A stretch of 64,000 bases of DNA, from contig NC_084801.1 in NCBI RefSeq assembly GCF_963169125.1, positions 77,007,696-77,071,695 of the forward strand. Reading direction: 5' to 3'. Source of the DNA: Humulus lupulus. Lineage: Eukaryota > Streptophyta > Magnoliopsida > Rosales > Cannabaceae. The notes beneath the pieces are model-generated. The model was not told where the DNA came from. It saw only the letters and a list, made by a program, of their open reading frames with translations, and did not search any database. Below, one piece after another: positions 11,558 to 21,394 of this stretch (position 1 is its first letter; every line of letters starts with the position of its first letter). The translations under genes were made by a program, and so were the position numbers.

Positions 11558-11781
11558 AGGGGTATTTTGCTGTGGTGAGATTGAAAGGGTCGTCTGGGTT
11601 GGAGTCCTGCTGGGATTTCTGGTGCCAAAGTCTCAAAGGAGCTCTCGTGCCTGAATTTCTGGAACGCTGGGAATAGTAACCAGAAGAAAGAGAGGGTTTT
11701 TGAGACTAAGAAGAAAGAAGAAGATGACGAAATGAGAAAATTTCATATGAACGGGTAGCCCATGCGAAAGGTGGCCACCCC

Positions 11782-11792
11782 TTTTATATATG
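11782..11792 (-). promoter_or_regulatory. TATA box for element G antisense gene
   Basis: Minus-strand CATATATAAAAGG lies about 230 nt upstream of the inferred 5'-UTR donor. TATA boxes at the equivalent place in elements A (13545-13556) and B (42511-42519) support a dedicated internal promoter that fires toward integrase, independent of the LTR promoter. Confidence 0.6.
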
Positions 11793-12040
11793 TAAAAGGC
11801 CAAAAGAGGAGGGTCGTTGGATCGCCTTGATGTAGGATACGAGGATCACTACTCGAAAGGAAAAACAACGGCCGAGTATAGGCTAGGCCATTTAATGCGG
11901 TTCTCGAAAGACGTACCGTCACCAACCACGATGCTCCATGTATTCGATACTAGTGTAATGGGCGGAATACGAAGAGTCCAAAAAGAGGCCGAAAAGCCCC
12001 CACTGTGGCCCCAGGTGATGTCATATGCCATGAGCAGGTG

Positions 12041-12053
12041 CTTGGGGGGCAAA
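12041..12053 (+). promoter_or_regulatory. 3' polypurine tract, element G
   Basis: CTTGGGGGGCAAA directly abuts the LTR start TGTACGCCC. This is the plus-strand primer site and fixes the LTR boundary. Confidence 0.85.
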
Positions 12054-12811
12054 TGTACGCCCTAAATATCCACAGGCTATTAGCGAGCTGAGAGAGGACA
12101 TAATTATATCAGCCACGTGGATGTCACATACCCGGAGCTGTTGTCACCAGGTCCTACCTCTTTAGCTCGAGGTAACCAAAGGCTTAATGAGATTAGTAAG
12201 GAGTCAGGTCAGAAGTATGGACACCACGGGCTAAGAATACATCAAGCTCGAGGTACGAGTACGTGCTTGAGTTGGCACCTCTAACCCCCTTATAAAGTCA
12301 ACCACGCAATGTAAATGTGCATATATCAGACATCACGTGTCTGATATATCCCTGAATTCTCGGACACGCAGCATAAACGTGCATGTTCAGGCACCCACGA
12401 CTGGGTTGGGCCGTGCGGCCCATTATCCCCCTCACCTATTGATTAGGCCACACTTTATTGTCAGGTTTTAGGAATTAATCATGAATGTCACAGAAGTGAC
12501 ATGATGGGTAAGAAGGTCACGGGATGACCTCCCTTGCCAACCCCCAAGTTCCCTCTCCCTATAAATATGGAGACCCTGGGAGTTGCAAGGGGTTAGATTC
12601 GATGGTGTAAAGAAATACCCTGTAAAGAATATCAGAGAGATAGCAATAATATTGGCTAGTGGACTATAAGGATTTTAACCTTTGAACCACCTAAAAAAGT
12701 ATTCGTGTCACCATTTTATTTTAAGATCATTCATCTATTACGATTCATTACTTAGCACTAATCCCACTCTTTATTCTATTAATTATCTGTTGGCGAAGAA
12801 CCGCGTCAACA
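12054..12811 (+). repeat. 3' LTR of element G
   Basis: A 758-bp LTR starting TGTACGCCCT after the polypurine tract and ending CGCGTCAACA. The core promoter CCCTATAAATATGG is near 12556-12570, flanked by short TCTCC/GGAGA arms. A strong palindrome lies at 12321-12349. The right boundary rests on the TCAACA end, shared with element B, and on the abrupt resumption of element A LTR sequence at 12812. The matching 5' LTR is outside the window. Confidence 0.8.
12321..12349. repeat. 29-bp palindrome in element G LTR
   Basis: Arms ATATATCAGACA (12321-12332) and TGTCTGATATAT (12338-12349) are perfect 12-bp complements around TCACG. It lies upstream of the TATA box, in U3, so a protein-binding site or enhancer is possible. 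That role is inference. Confidence 0.9.
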
Positions 12812-13313
12812 TAATCTAATGGAAAGTAAAGAACACAAAGAATTATAGTGGTTCGGCCCCAGTGATTGGTAATGACCTACGTCCACTTGATACTATTATT
12901 AATATTGAGCTTCAAAGGTGTGATCAACGAACTAGGGTTCCTGAGTTTCACAAACCTTAGAAGGAGAAAACAATACAAACGATGGATAATAGTAATGTAA
13001 ATCGGAAATAGATCCAAAAATTCCCCCTTGAGCTATTTCTTGTATATTTATAGGCTCAAGGAGGGTTACATGAGTCAATTAGTCATATCTTTCCTTAATA
13101 AACGGATCTTCAGGTTATAATGAAGAGATATTCTCAAATATCATTACAACTGTACAGATGTATTCATAAATATACGGAGTATACAACCAGGCTGGTCGTA
13201 TATAAAACTTGAACTCCACATATGGAAATATCTCTGGTCGATAGGCGAGCAGCATCATTGCCACGTGTCGAAAATTCTTGCCATTTCATCAACAGCTATT
13301 TTTTGGATAAACA
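12812..13313 (-). repeat. 3' LTR of element A, truncated by element G insertion
   Basis: Aligns with 33001-33502 (shared TCTAATGGAAAGTAAAGAAC start and GCTATTTTTTGGATAAA end) but lacks about 75 bp present at the start of the other LTR (32929-33003). The missing piece is expected left of element G. An inverted repeat CCTTGAGC/GCTCAAGG brackets the TATA region at 13026-13061. Confidence 0.88.
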
Positions 13314-13327
13314 TTTGCCCCCCAAGT
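13314..13327 (-). promoter_or_regulatory. 3' polypurine tract, element A
   Basis: On the minus strand ACTTGGGGGGCAAA runs directly into the LTR start TGTTTATCC. It matches the tracts of elements G and B. Confidence 0.85.
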
Positions 13328-13544
13328 TTATTTATTGCGACCAGCAATAGGTAAACTTCGGAAACTAACCTTTCATATGCCCCACGAAATCTGTCAGAGC
13401 CCCTCGTGCGTTCTCGAAAACTGTGACCTAATCACGTCCAATCATGCCTTTTTTGTTTCCAAGTAATCCCTCTGACGGCTATTACACTCCCCCATGCCTT
13501 GAAAAAAGTAACTCATGATTACCCCTTTTCAACATATCTCAGCC

Positions 13545-13556
13545 TTTATAAATAAT
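13545..13556 (+). promoter_or_regulatory. TATA box for element A antisense gene
   Basis: TTTATAAATAAT on the plus strand, just inside the element from its 3' LTR, 178 nt before the 5'-UTR donor at 13723. The spacing in element B is 176 nt. Confidence 0.65.
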
Positions 13557-13722
13557 CCTCACATTTACCTTTTAACTTTTTACTCGCCATTTTCTTGCCA
13601 AGAACCCTCAAGAACTCCATCTCAGAGCTCAAAAGTTTCGAAGACCTTTCGTCGCTGTTTTAAGGATCCTCCGTTCGCACGTCCAATGCCTCTTCATTTC
13701 AGAACCTCCAAACTTCATCTAG

Positions 13723-14177
13723 GTAAATTTCTTCAACTTTCAAGCCCTTTGACATGCCATGCATGCTGCTATACAACTGTTTTGAGTTATGAATTTTTTT
13801 TTTTTGTTTTCTTGGGTAGAAATGCATGAGGATTGTATGAATACTAATTTATGCTTGATAAGGTAGTGTAGTTTTTCTTTGTAGGAGTTAGGAGCCAGTT
13901 TGATAGTCAAGATCGCAAGTTTAGGGTGTAAAATTGAAGTAAAAATTCGATTTTTAGGCTAGCTGAAAAACTGGGTTTTTCCCGCTCCTTCGGAGTCGAA
14001 AAAGCTTTTTTCCAAAAACTTTTTATTTCCACTTTTTGATCTGTTTTTCAAACTGCTCGCATAGAACTTAGTGTTTCCGTTAGAATACTACTGGTCGTAG
14101 ACGCGAGCAACGTTATTCCAACTTTCAACATAAGCTCCCAGGCTGTGCGTCTTATCTCCTCCTTTCTCTGTTTGCAG
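13723..14177 (+). other. 5'-UTR intron of element A antisense gene (455 nt)
   Basis: Donor CATCTAG|GTAAATTTC at 13723 and acceptor CTCTGTTTGCAG ending at 14177, five nt before the ATG at 14183. Position and size match introns in elements B and G. Plant 5'-UTR introns of this kind often raise expression. Here splicing is inferred from sequence only. Confidence 0.65.
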
Positions 14178-14182
14178 TTTAC

Positions 14183-16853
14183 ATGCAAGATCTGTGGGGA
14201 GGAGAAAGACCTATAGATGATGACCTATTGGCTCATCTGTTCGTGGACAAAGAGCAACCATCTTCACTGATACCTCACATCCCATTCTCTCGTGTTAATC
14301 CAAACACCTCACCTGTCCCTGTTCAAAGTATGGCTCGTGCCAAGACCAAAGCTCAGAAAAAGAAAACCCCCACTCTTTCACATCAGCCTGCTCCTTGGGC
14401 TGAAATTCCCTCAACCAGTGGTCGAGCAGAAAATGCTCCCGACCCCAACATCCAAAGACACGCTCGACCCCGACATGCCATCCAGCCAGATGATGAGTTA
14501 CATTTAGTTCCTGAGAGCAGAGTGACGATCAGGATGATCGCCAATTAGATCAGGAAGTACGGTCTCACTGCGGTGACCTTAGTCAAACCTAACAAAGACC
14601 AAAGGGCGAACCTTCCTGGAGGCGCCTTCAACGCTTGGTTGAGGTTTCACATCGAGGCAGGGGCTACCTTGCCTCTTCACTCATTTTTTCACGGGGTGGC
14701 CAACTACTTCGAAGTTGCTCCTTTTAAAATAACCCCAAACGAATATAGGATGCTTCCTACACTCTATATCCTGTATAGCAACAAGAAATGGCCCGTGCCA
14801 ACTCCTCATGAGGTCAACTACTTGCTTGACCTCAAGTCTAACCCCAACCAAGAAAGCACGGGATTTTTTCACTTCTATCATCAGGAAACCGGGCGCACCT
14901 TCCTGACTGACACTACCCATATATCAAATGTGGGGAGGTACTACCAGGAGTACTTCCTCACAACTGACATGATCGCAGACAACCTGGACTTCACTCAAGG
15001 AGGTAAAACTTTCGTATCACCGGCTGTTACTTCTTCACTTAGTGTTCTCCTCCACATTTTCTTAAACTGTTAATGTCTTCCAGGCCCATGGCTGCGACCA
15101 GACCCAACTCCGGACATGGAGTTGAGATCGGCGCTCCTAGCCAACATGACTGACGTAGAAAAGAGCGTAAAGCATCTGGTTACAGAGGCTAACCTTAGGT
15201 TGGTTGGCCTCTTGGCCCCTCATCAGGACATGAGGGAGTCAACTCCAGGGAGTGCCACAGCTGAGGAGGAACCCAAGCAGTAACCTCCAGCGGCGCCTCC
15301 ACAAAGGAGATCGACTGGGGTCACGATCAGGGAACCTGTTGGCACTCCTCCAGCAGAGAGGCCCTCCGTCCCCTTGGGGAAGGGAAAGAAGAAGGCCACC
15401 GAGCCTGCCGAACACTCAGACGAGTCCTCGGATGATAATGGTACAGTTATTTCACTTTTAGATAGCTTGCTAATTCCCTGTCACCTATTCGACGGGGACG
15501 ACAATTTTAAATATGCTCCAAATTTAGGTCCAGACTTCTTCATGTCAGAGAGTGAGTATAAGACTAGTAGAGTCTATAGTATAGCGACCAATAATAATAG
15601 CTCGGGTATTTGACTTTACAATCTTTCTTTACTTCTTTTTCTGATGTAATATACTTAGTCATTTATGCTATCTCACTGTTCGATATTTAGCTTCTTTTTC
15701 AGACATGGACTCCGTAAATGTGTTTGATATTTACAGCACTCATGAGGCTATCGCAGCTCCCCCGAGCAAAAAGAAGACAAGCAAGAGGCACCATGAGGAA
15801 AGCAGCAAAGCGCCTCAGGCGAAAAAGCCTCACAATGCAGGCCCTCCTAAGGATAGGCCCTCCGCCACCACAACTCCATCCTCTCCCCGCGAGCAGCAGA
15901 TTCCTCCTGCTCCAGCCAGATCAACTCCACCTCCCGCGGCCCCGACCGACCAAACTCAGCAGGTCGATCCTGCTTCAACTTGAGGCGACATAACTGGTCG
16001 CGCCTTTAAATTGGTCAAGGAGAGGATCGCTAAGATTGTGAAGCACGACCGCTGCCGAGAGGCAATGGCTGCGACAGAGACGATGGATGTTGACCTGATC
16101 CTGAACCGCGCCCTGAACGAGTTCACCAGTGTAAGTCATCTTTTTCTGCGGAAACAGGTCTTCTTTATTTTATAGTTAGTCTAACTTCTACTTCGACTGC
16201 AGGCCATACTGACCCTCACTGTCGGCCGTATCCGCTCAGGTGCTGTCACCGAGCACGCCAGAACTTTGGAGCAACGGCACCAGGATGAACTTAAAGCTGC
16301 CGAGGCAAAGTATGCTTAACAGCTAGAAGTGGTGCTTGAGGAAAAGGCTACACTTGCTAAGGAGTTGGAGGAGAAGCAGAGGTCTCTAGACAAAGCTCGT
16401 GAGCAGAGGGACCAATTTAAGGAGTTCAACCGCTTTAATTTCCGCGCGGCCCAACAGCTCGAGGTGGACTTGGTTGCGAGCAGGTAGGAGAATACTACCC
16501 TAGGGGGCTGGATCGAGGAGCTCAAGAAAGCCAACACCAGAAACTTGGAAAGGTACAAGAGTGCCACTCTTCGATGCATCTATGATTTCTGGAAGCATAA
16601 CCAGGGTGCCAACTTTGACTACCTTCCCAAGAATGCGAGAGACGCCAAGCTTGCTCGCTACGCTGCTCAGCTGGCCGAGGAAGAAAGGTCAAGGGTTCCT
16701 ACTTCCCCTGAAATCTCGCTGGCCGCTGTGATGGATAGGGCAGACAACGAGGCTGCAGGCATCGCCGATCAAGGCCCCCCAAGGATCTTCTGGCTGCTTA
16801 AGATTTTTCTATTTATATTTTATCTTTTTAACTACACGACCTACGGGTCGTGA
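14183..16853 (+). pseudogene. Element A antisense gene (aORF), spliced, PF04195-like with coiled coil
   Basis: Starts MQDLWGGERPIDDD. Exon 1 (14183-15002) has the conserved block ATLPLHSFFHGVANYFEVAP, KITPNEYRML, VPTPHEVNYLLDLKSNP, similar to PF04195. Introns are 15003-15083, 15606-15702 and 16131-16202, all GT-AG, phases 1, 1 and 0. Splicing gives GPWLRPDPTPDM across junction 1, as in element B (GPWLRPTPTPDM). Exon 2 ends in an acidic DESSDDNGTVISLLDS region. Exon 3 begins MDSVNVFDIYS and is Lys/Pro-rich. Exon 4 is coiled-coil (LEEKATLAKELEEKQRSLDK) and ends YDFWKHNQGANFDYL then acidic sequence. Stops include TAG at 14546-14548 and two in exon 4. The function is unknown. It is oriented opposite to gag-pol and has its own promoter. 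Confidence 0.8.
16835..16852 (+). repeat. Conserved hairpin at the end of element A antisense gene
   Basis: CACGACC-TACG-GGTCGTG is a perfect 7-bp stem that overlaps the inferred stop codon. The same stem with loop CGTA is at 39211-39228 in element B, just past its antisense gene. It could help 3'-end formation or RNA stability (inference). Confidence 0.75.
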
Positions 16854-17144
16854 TGTAAAGACAATATATTTTTTGTTGCTGCATGGGCAGTTTTTACTTT
16901 TATTTGAACAATTACATCCGAGCAGCGACTGCTCGCGGTGTAAAAGGATTCATTTTGACATTATAATATATTTGCATATTATTATAACATCTGTTCACAT
17001 GACCGAACTTAGCATAGCACTTTGGTTTGATTTAACAAAATAACAACATTTTGAAAAATACTCTAAGTGCCCTAGCATGCTTTCACTTATTTTGCTCATG
17101 TGTTTACGTACCTTTTAACAATATGCTTTGCTTACTTGTACCTC
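16854..17144. other. Non-coding spacer between antisense gene and internal PPT, element A
   Basis: AT-rich sequence with no supported coding region. Parts are recognisable in element B (about 38920-39210), so it belongs to the element and probably holds the 3' untranslated region of the antisense gene. Confidence 0.6.
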
Positions 17145-17160
17145 ATATGCCCCCCAAGTG
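17145..17160 (-). promoter_or_regulatory. Internal polypurine tract, element A
   Basis: Minus-strand CACTTGGGGGGCATAT lies about 290 bp past the integrase stop, matching the internal copies in G and B and nearly matching the terminal tract of A. Confidence 0.55.
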
Positions 17161-17450
17161 ATTGAGGAGCTTTAGGTCCTTGGTCACTTGCCTTGACCAG
17201 ATCCTGCTCGAACATTACTGCTCGTAGCAATATGATTAGCATTATAATACAGTAAAACAACACACGTAATGACCAAATACTTGTAATAAATACAATAGTT
17301 GGCAAGAATTGACTGGCTGAGCACAGTCCCTTTTATTTCTCATAATAAATGGACTAAACTTGTCTGTACGAGTGATCAATATGATCTTACTCTTTTTCAA
17401 AACTTGTAAAAAGTAAAATTTATACAAGCCAATTCTTTAAGAAGAATTGT

Positions 17451-18700
17451 TCATTGGTAATACTTGCGCAGGTTTTCTCCATTCCAATAGCGAGGAACGA
17501 GATCTCCGTTTAAGAGTGCAAGTTTATAAGTGCCTGGGTGAAAGACCTCATCAATCTGGTATGGCCCTTCCCAATTAGGCCCGAGTACTCCAGCAGCTTG
17601 GTCGCGGGTGTTGAGAAAAACTCTTCGGAGTACGAGGTCTCCAACACTGAATTTTCTTTCTCGCACTTTAGAGTTGAAATACCAGGCGACCTTTTGCTGG
17701 TACGCAACTACTCGGAGCTGAGCTTGTTCATGCTTCTCATCAATTGAGTCTAGGGATTCCATCAATAGCTGGCTGTTAGAGTCTTGGTCGTATGTTAATC
17801 TACAGTGCGAGGGTGGATCTAACTCGACAAGAAACATAGCTTCATACCTGTACGCCAAGGAAAACGGGGTATGACCTGTTGCTGTTCGGTGGGAAGTTCT
17901 GTACGACCAAAGATCTTCAGGCAACTGCTCTGGCCATGCTCCCTTAGCTTCTTCAAGTCTTTTCTTCAGGGTATCCTTCAGCATTTTGTAAATTGCTTCG
18001 ACTTGCCCATTTGCTTGGGGATGACCGATTGAAGAAAATGTTTTGAAAATATCATGCCGTTTGCAGAAGTCCGTGAATAGATCACTGTCAAACTGGGTGC
18101 CGTTATCCGAGAGAATATTCCTTGGTAATCCATAGCGACAAATGATGTTCTTGATTATGAAGTCAAGCACTTTCTTGGTCGTTATGGTTGCGAGTGGCTC
18201 AGCCTCGGTCCATTTGGTGAGGTAGCACTGCATACTTTACACCATCTTTTCCTGTAGGCAAAGATCCGATTAGATCTATTCCCCAAACTACGAAGGGCCA
18301 TGGACTCTGCATTTGCTTTAACTCGTTGGGATCTGCTCGTGGAATTTTAGAAAATCTCTGGCACTTGTCACACCTCCGCACGAACTCCATTGAGTCTTCA
18401 TTCATGGTTGGCCAGAAATAGCCCTGGCTTAGGATATTTTTTGACAGACTTTGCCCCCCAGCATGGTCCTCGAAAAGACCTTCGTGTACCTCTTTCATCA
18501 ACTCTTTGGCTTTTTCCTTGGTAATACATCTAAGGAGTGGCAGTGAGTATCCCTTTCGGTACAGGATTCCATCGACCAGGATATACCTAGCAACTTGTCG
18601 CTGAAGGGTCTTGGCTTTGTTCCTATTCGCTGGTAGTACGCCGCTTGACAGATATTCTACATATGGTGTCATCCATGTATCTGCCATCTGGATGACCAGA
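17451..18700 (-). pseudogene. Element A integrase
   Basis: Zinc region HEGLFEDHAGGQSLSKNIL...MEFVRRCDKCQRF, then the catalytic core: GIDLIGSLPTGKDGVKYAV, TKWTEAEPLATITTKK, LSDNGTQFDSDLFTDFC, and QANGQVEAIYKMLKDTL with the catalytic E. The C-terminal part contains GDLVLRRVFLNTRD, GPNWEGPYQIDEV and the final NGENLRKYYQ at 17451. A frame change near 18199-18233 (between VKYAVL and the TKWTEAE block) is the main break. No chromodomain is seen. Confidence 0.9.
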
Positions 18701-20560
18701 GTGGTTTCTGCTGCTTGGATTCTTGGTACTAATAGTCGCTCGACTGGCACTATGTTCAGAGTATCAGCATCTTTTGCACTTGCCAACTTTGCCAAAGCAT
18801 CCCTGTTGGAATTCTGATCGCGAGGTACTTGTTGGAGATAGTATCTGTGAAACAGGGCTAACAGATCCTTCGTTTTGTTCAGATAGGCGACCATCTTCAA
18901 ACCTCGTGTCCGGTACTCTCCCCGGACCTGATTAACCACCAGCTGAGAATCACTATTGATGTCAAGCACTTTTATGTTCATATCCATGGCTAACCATAAT
19001 CCAGCAGGTAGTGCTTCATATTCGGCTTCATTGTTAGAAGCAGTGAAGTCAAATATGATTGCACAGTGAAATCGATGCCCTTCCGGCGTTATCAATATCA
19101 CTCCAGCTCCTGCGTGGGATTCGTTGGATGAACCGTCTGTAAAAAATTTCCATGAGGGTGCTTAGATTTGACACTCAGGCTCGCTGGGTTCTTCAGTCGG
19201 CTCACCACCCGCGAGCTCTGTGAATTCGGCGATGAAATCTGCCAAGGCTTGTCCTTTTATTGCTGCTCGCAGCAAGTAAGATATGTCAAACTACCCTAGT
19301 TCGACTGCCCACTTTAGAAATCTTCTTGCAGCCTCTGGATGAGCTTGGAAGAAAGGCTGCAGCTTCCTAGAAGCCAAAACCAAACAATAGGCTAACCTTT
19401 CGATGGGGGGATACCTTAACTCTGCTTTGATCAGCATTTTGCTTACATAATAGACAGCCTTCTGCACACCTTCTTCTTCTCTTACTAGAACAGCACTAGC
19501 AGCATAATTCGTGATTGCCAGGTAGATGAACAAAGTCTCTTTATCGACCGGCTTTGACAGGATTGGTGGTTCTGCCATATGCATTTTTAGTGCTTGAAAG
19601 GCCAGTTCGCACTCATCTGTCCATTCAAATTTCTTATTGCCTCTGAGTAGATTGAAAAATGGAACGCACTTGTCTGTCGATTTCAAAATGAATCTACACT
19701 GGCGACTTCATCTCGATCAGGGCCTTTATTTTCTTGGAATTAGCATTAATTCCTCTTGAGTTAACTATAAATCCCAAGAACTTCCCTGATCCTACTCCGA
19801 AGGAGCATTTAAGGGGATTTAACTTCATCCTATATTTATTCAGGACGTTGAAGCATTCCTACAAATCCCTTACATGCCCTTCTGCTTTCTTCTACTTAAC
19901 CAGCATGTCATCGACATAAACCTCCATGTTTGTGTCGATCAGCTCCTTAAACATGTGGTTAACGAGTCTCTGGTAAGTCGCACCAGCATTTTTCAAGCCA
20001 AAGGGCAATACCTTATAACAGTAGAGCCCTGTATCAGTTCGAAAGCTAGTGTGATCCTCTTCAGGGGGATGCATACTAATTTAATTATACCCAGAGTATG
20101 CATCCATGAATGAGAGGATCTCATGCCCTGCAGTGGCATCGACCAGCTGGTCGATCCTCGGGAGTGGGAAACAGTCTTTGGGGCAGGCTTTATTTAGGTC
20201 TGTAAAATCCACGCGCGTACGCCACTTTCCATTAGGCTTGGGCACTAGTACGGGATTAGAGACCCACGATAATTAAAATTCCACCCTGATGAACCCATTC
20301 TCCTTCATCTTCTCGACTTCCTCCTTCAATGCCTTTGATCTATTTTTGTCGAGCAACCTTCTTTTTTGTTGCACTAGTGGAAAGATTTTGTCGATGTTCA
20401 GGACCTGGCTGATGACTGTAGGATCTATTCCGACCATGTCTTTGTGGGACCAGGCAAAGACGTCCTGGTTCCTTCTTAAGAACTCCACCAGTGCTTGTTT
20501 CGTTGTTGTTTCTTAGTTTTTATCGACTTTCACAACTCTGCTCGGATTTTCTTCATCGAG
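18701..20560 (-). pseudogene. Element A reverse transcriptase, RNase H and archaeal-type RNase H
   Basis: RT motifs in order on the minus strand: VLVPKPNGKWRTRVDFTDLN, KACPKDCFPLPRIDQLVDAT, FMDAYSGYN, LPFGLKNAGATYQRLVNHMF, YVDDMLVK (about 19895). Ty3-type RNase H follows, then the aRNH: GAGVILITPEGHRFH, FTASNNEAEYEALPAGL, DSQLVVNQVRGEYRTRG, VPRDQNSNRDALAKLAS. Damage includes stops, a deletion that joins EMKSPV almost directly to KSTDKC near 19690, and a second that removes about 16 residues between FFQAH and PEAARRF. Both deletions are small and internal. Confidence 0.88.
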
Positions 20561-20639
20561 TTGGACGTCTTCAAGGTCCTCAATGGGCCCCACTTCTTCT
20601 TCAGAATCCCCAAAGCAAGGATCTAAGTCTTTGTCCTCA

Positions 20640-21394
20640 CTTTGGGCAACGCCCTATTTGGTGAGATTATCACCTAAGCGGGCTTGAACATCAGTTGCCA
20701 TTTGCAACTCCTTTCCGGTGGCATCTCTTGATACACCCCTCTTTGCCTTGGTGATCGAGGCATTGTAGCACTCCCTCGCTTCCCTTTGGTTCCCCAACAC
20801 GCATCCTACCCCTGCGTCCATTGGGAATTTCATGGTGAGGTGCCATATAGAAGTGACAACTCGCAGGTCGACCAGAATTGGTCTCCCTATCACAGCGTTG
20901 TATGCTGAAGGACAATCAACTACTATAAAAGTAGTGAGTAATGTCCTCTTAGCAGGTGCAGTGCCTATTGTGACTGGGAGTCTAAACGACCCAACTTGGG
21001 CGAGCCCTTCTCCGTAAAAACCATAAATGTTTTGGTTGCACGGCTCCAGGTCCTTCACAGACAACTTCATCCTTTCCAGCGAGGACTTATATAGGATGTT
21101 GACCAAACTTCCTGTATCAACCAACACCCTTTTCACCATCATGTTCACGATCTATACGTCCATGACCAGCAGATCAGAGTGTGGGAATTGCACGTCATGG
21201 GCGTCGTCGTCAGAGAAGTTGATCAGTTCCTCCTCTGTTCGAGCCTTTTTTGGTGCTCGATCCTCAACACTCATCATCTCGATGTCCTGGTCATGGCGTA
21301 GGGTTCGAGCATATCGTTCCCTCGCTTTCCCACTATCTCCTACAAGATGTGGGCCTCCACAGATGGTGAGTAGGGTACCTGCCACGGGAGCTGG
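20640..21394 (-). pseudogene. Element A protease region
   Basis: Linker with GGPHLVGDSGKARERYARTL, then VQFPHSDLLVMDV, a stop, and the retropepsin signature VLVDTGSLVNILYKSSLERM (about 21120). Later blocks are YGFYGEGLAQVGSF and YNAVIGRPILVDLRVVTSI. Compared with element C ([14 protein letters not shown]) and element G, the knuckle-like C-H-C motif expected before the linker is missing, so a deletion separates gag from protease near 21395. Confidence 0.85.

Larger units (their letters stand above)
1..12811 (+). mobile_element. Element G: Tat-lineage Ty3/gypsy retrotransposon, left end off window
   Basis: Internal region and 3' LTR of a plus-strand Tat-lineage element. Order: gag (1-727 and 3075-3430), protease, reverse transcriptase, RNase H, archaeal-type RNase H, integrase (to 7325), internal polypurine tract, about 120-bp tandem repeats, antisense spliced gene (11032 to about 8349), 3' polypurine tract, 3' LTR (12054-12811). 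The second RNase H and the antisense gene are hallmarks of the Tat group. The 5' LTR lies left of the window. Solo LTR I (728-3074) is nested in gag. G itself appears inserted in the 3' LTR of element A, because A's LTR sequence starts abruptly at 12812. If so, the TSD is TAATC (12812-12816), with its partner outside the window. Coding parts hold many stops, so it is dead in cis. Confidence 0.85.
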
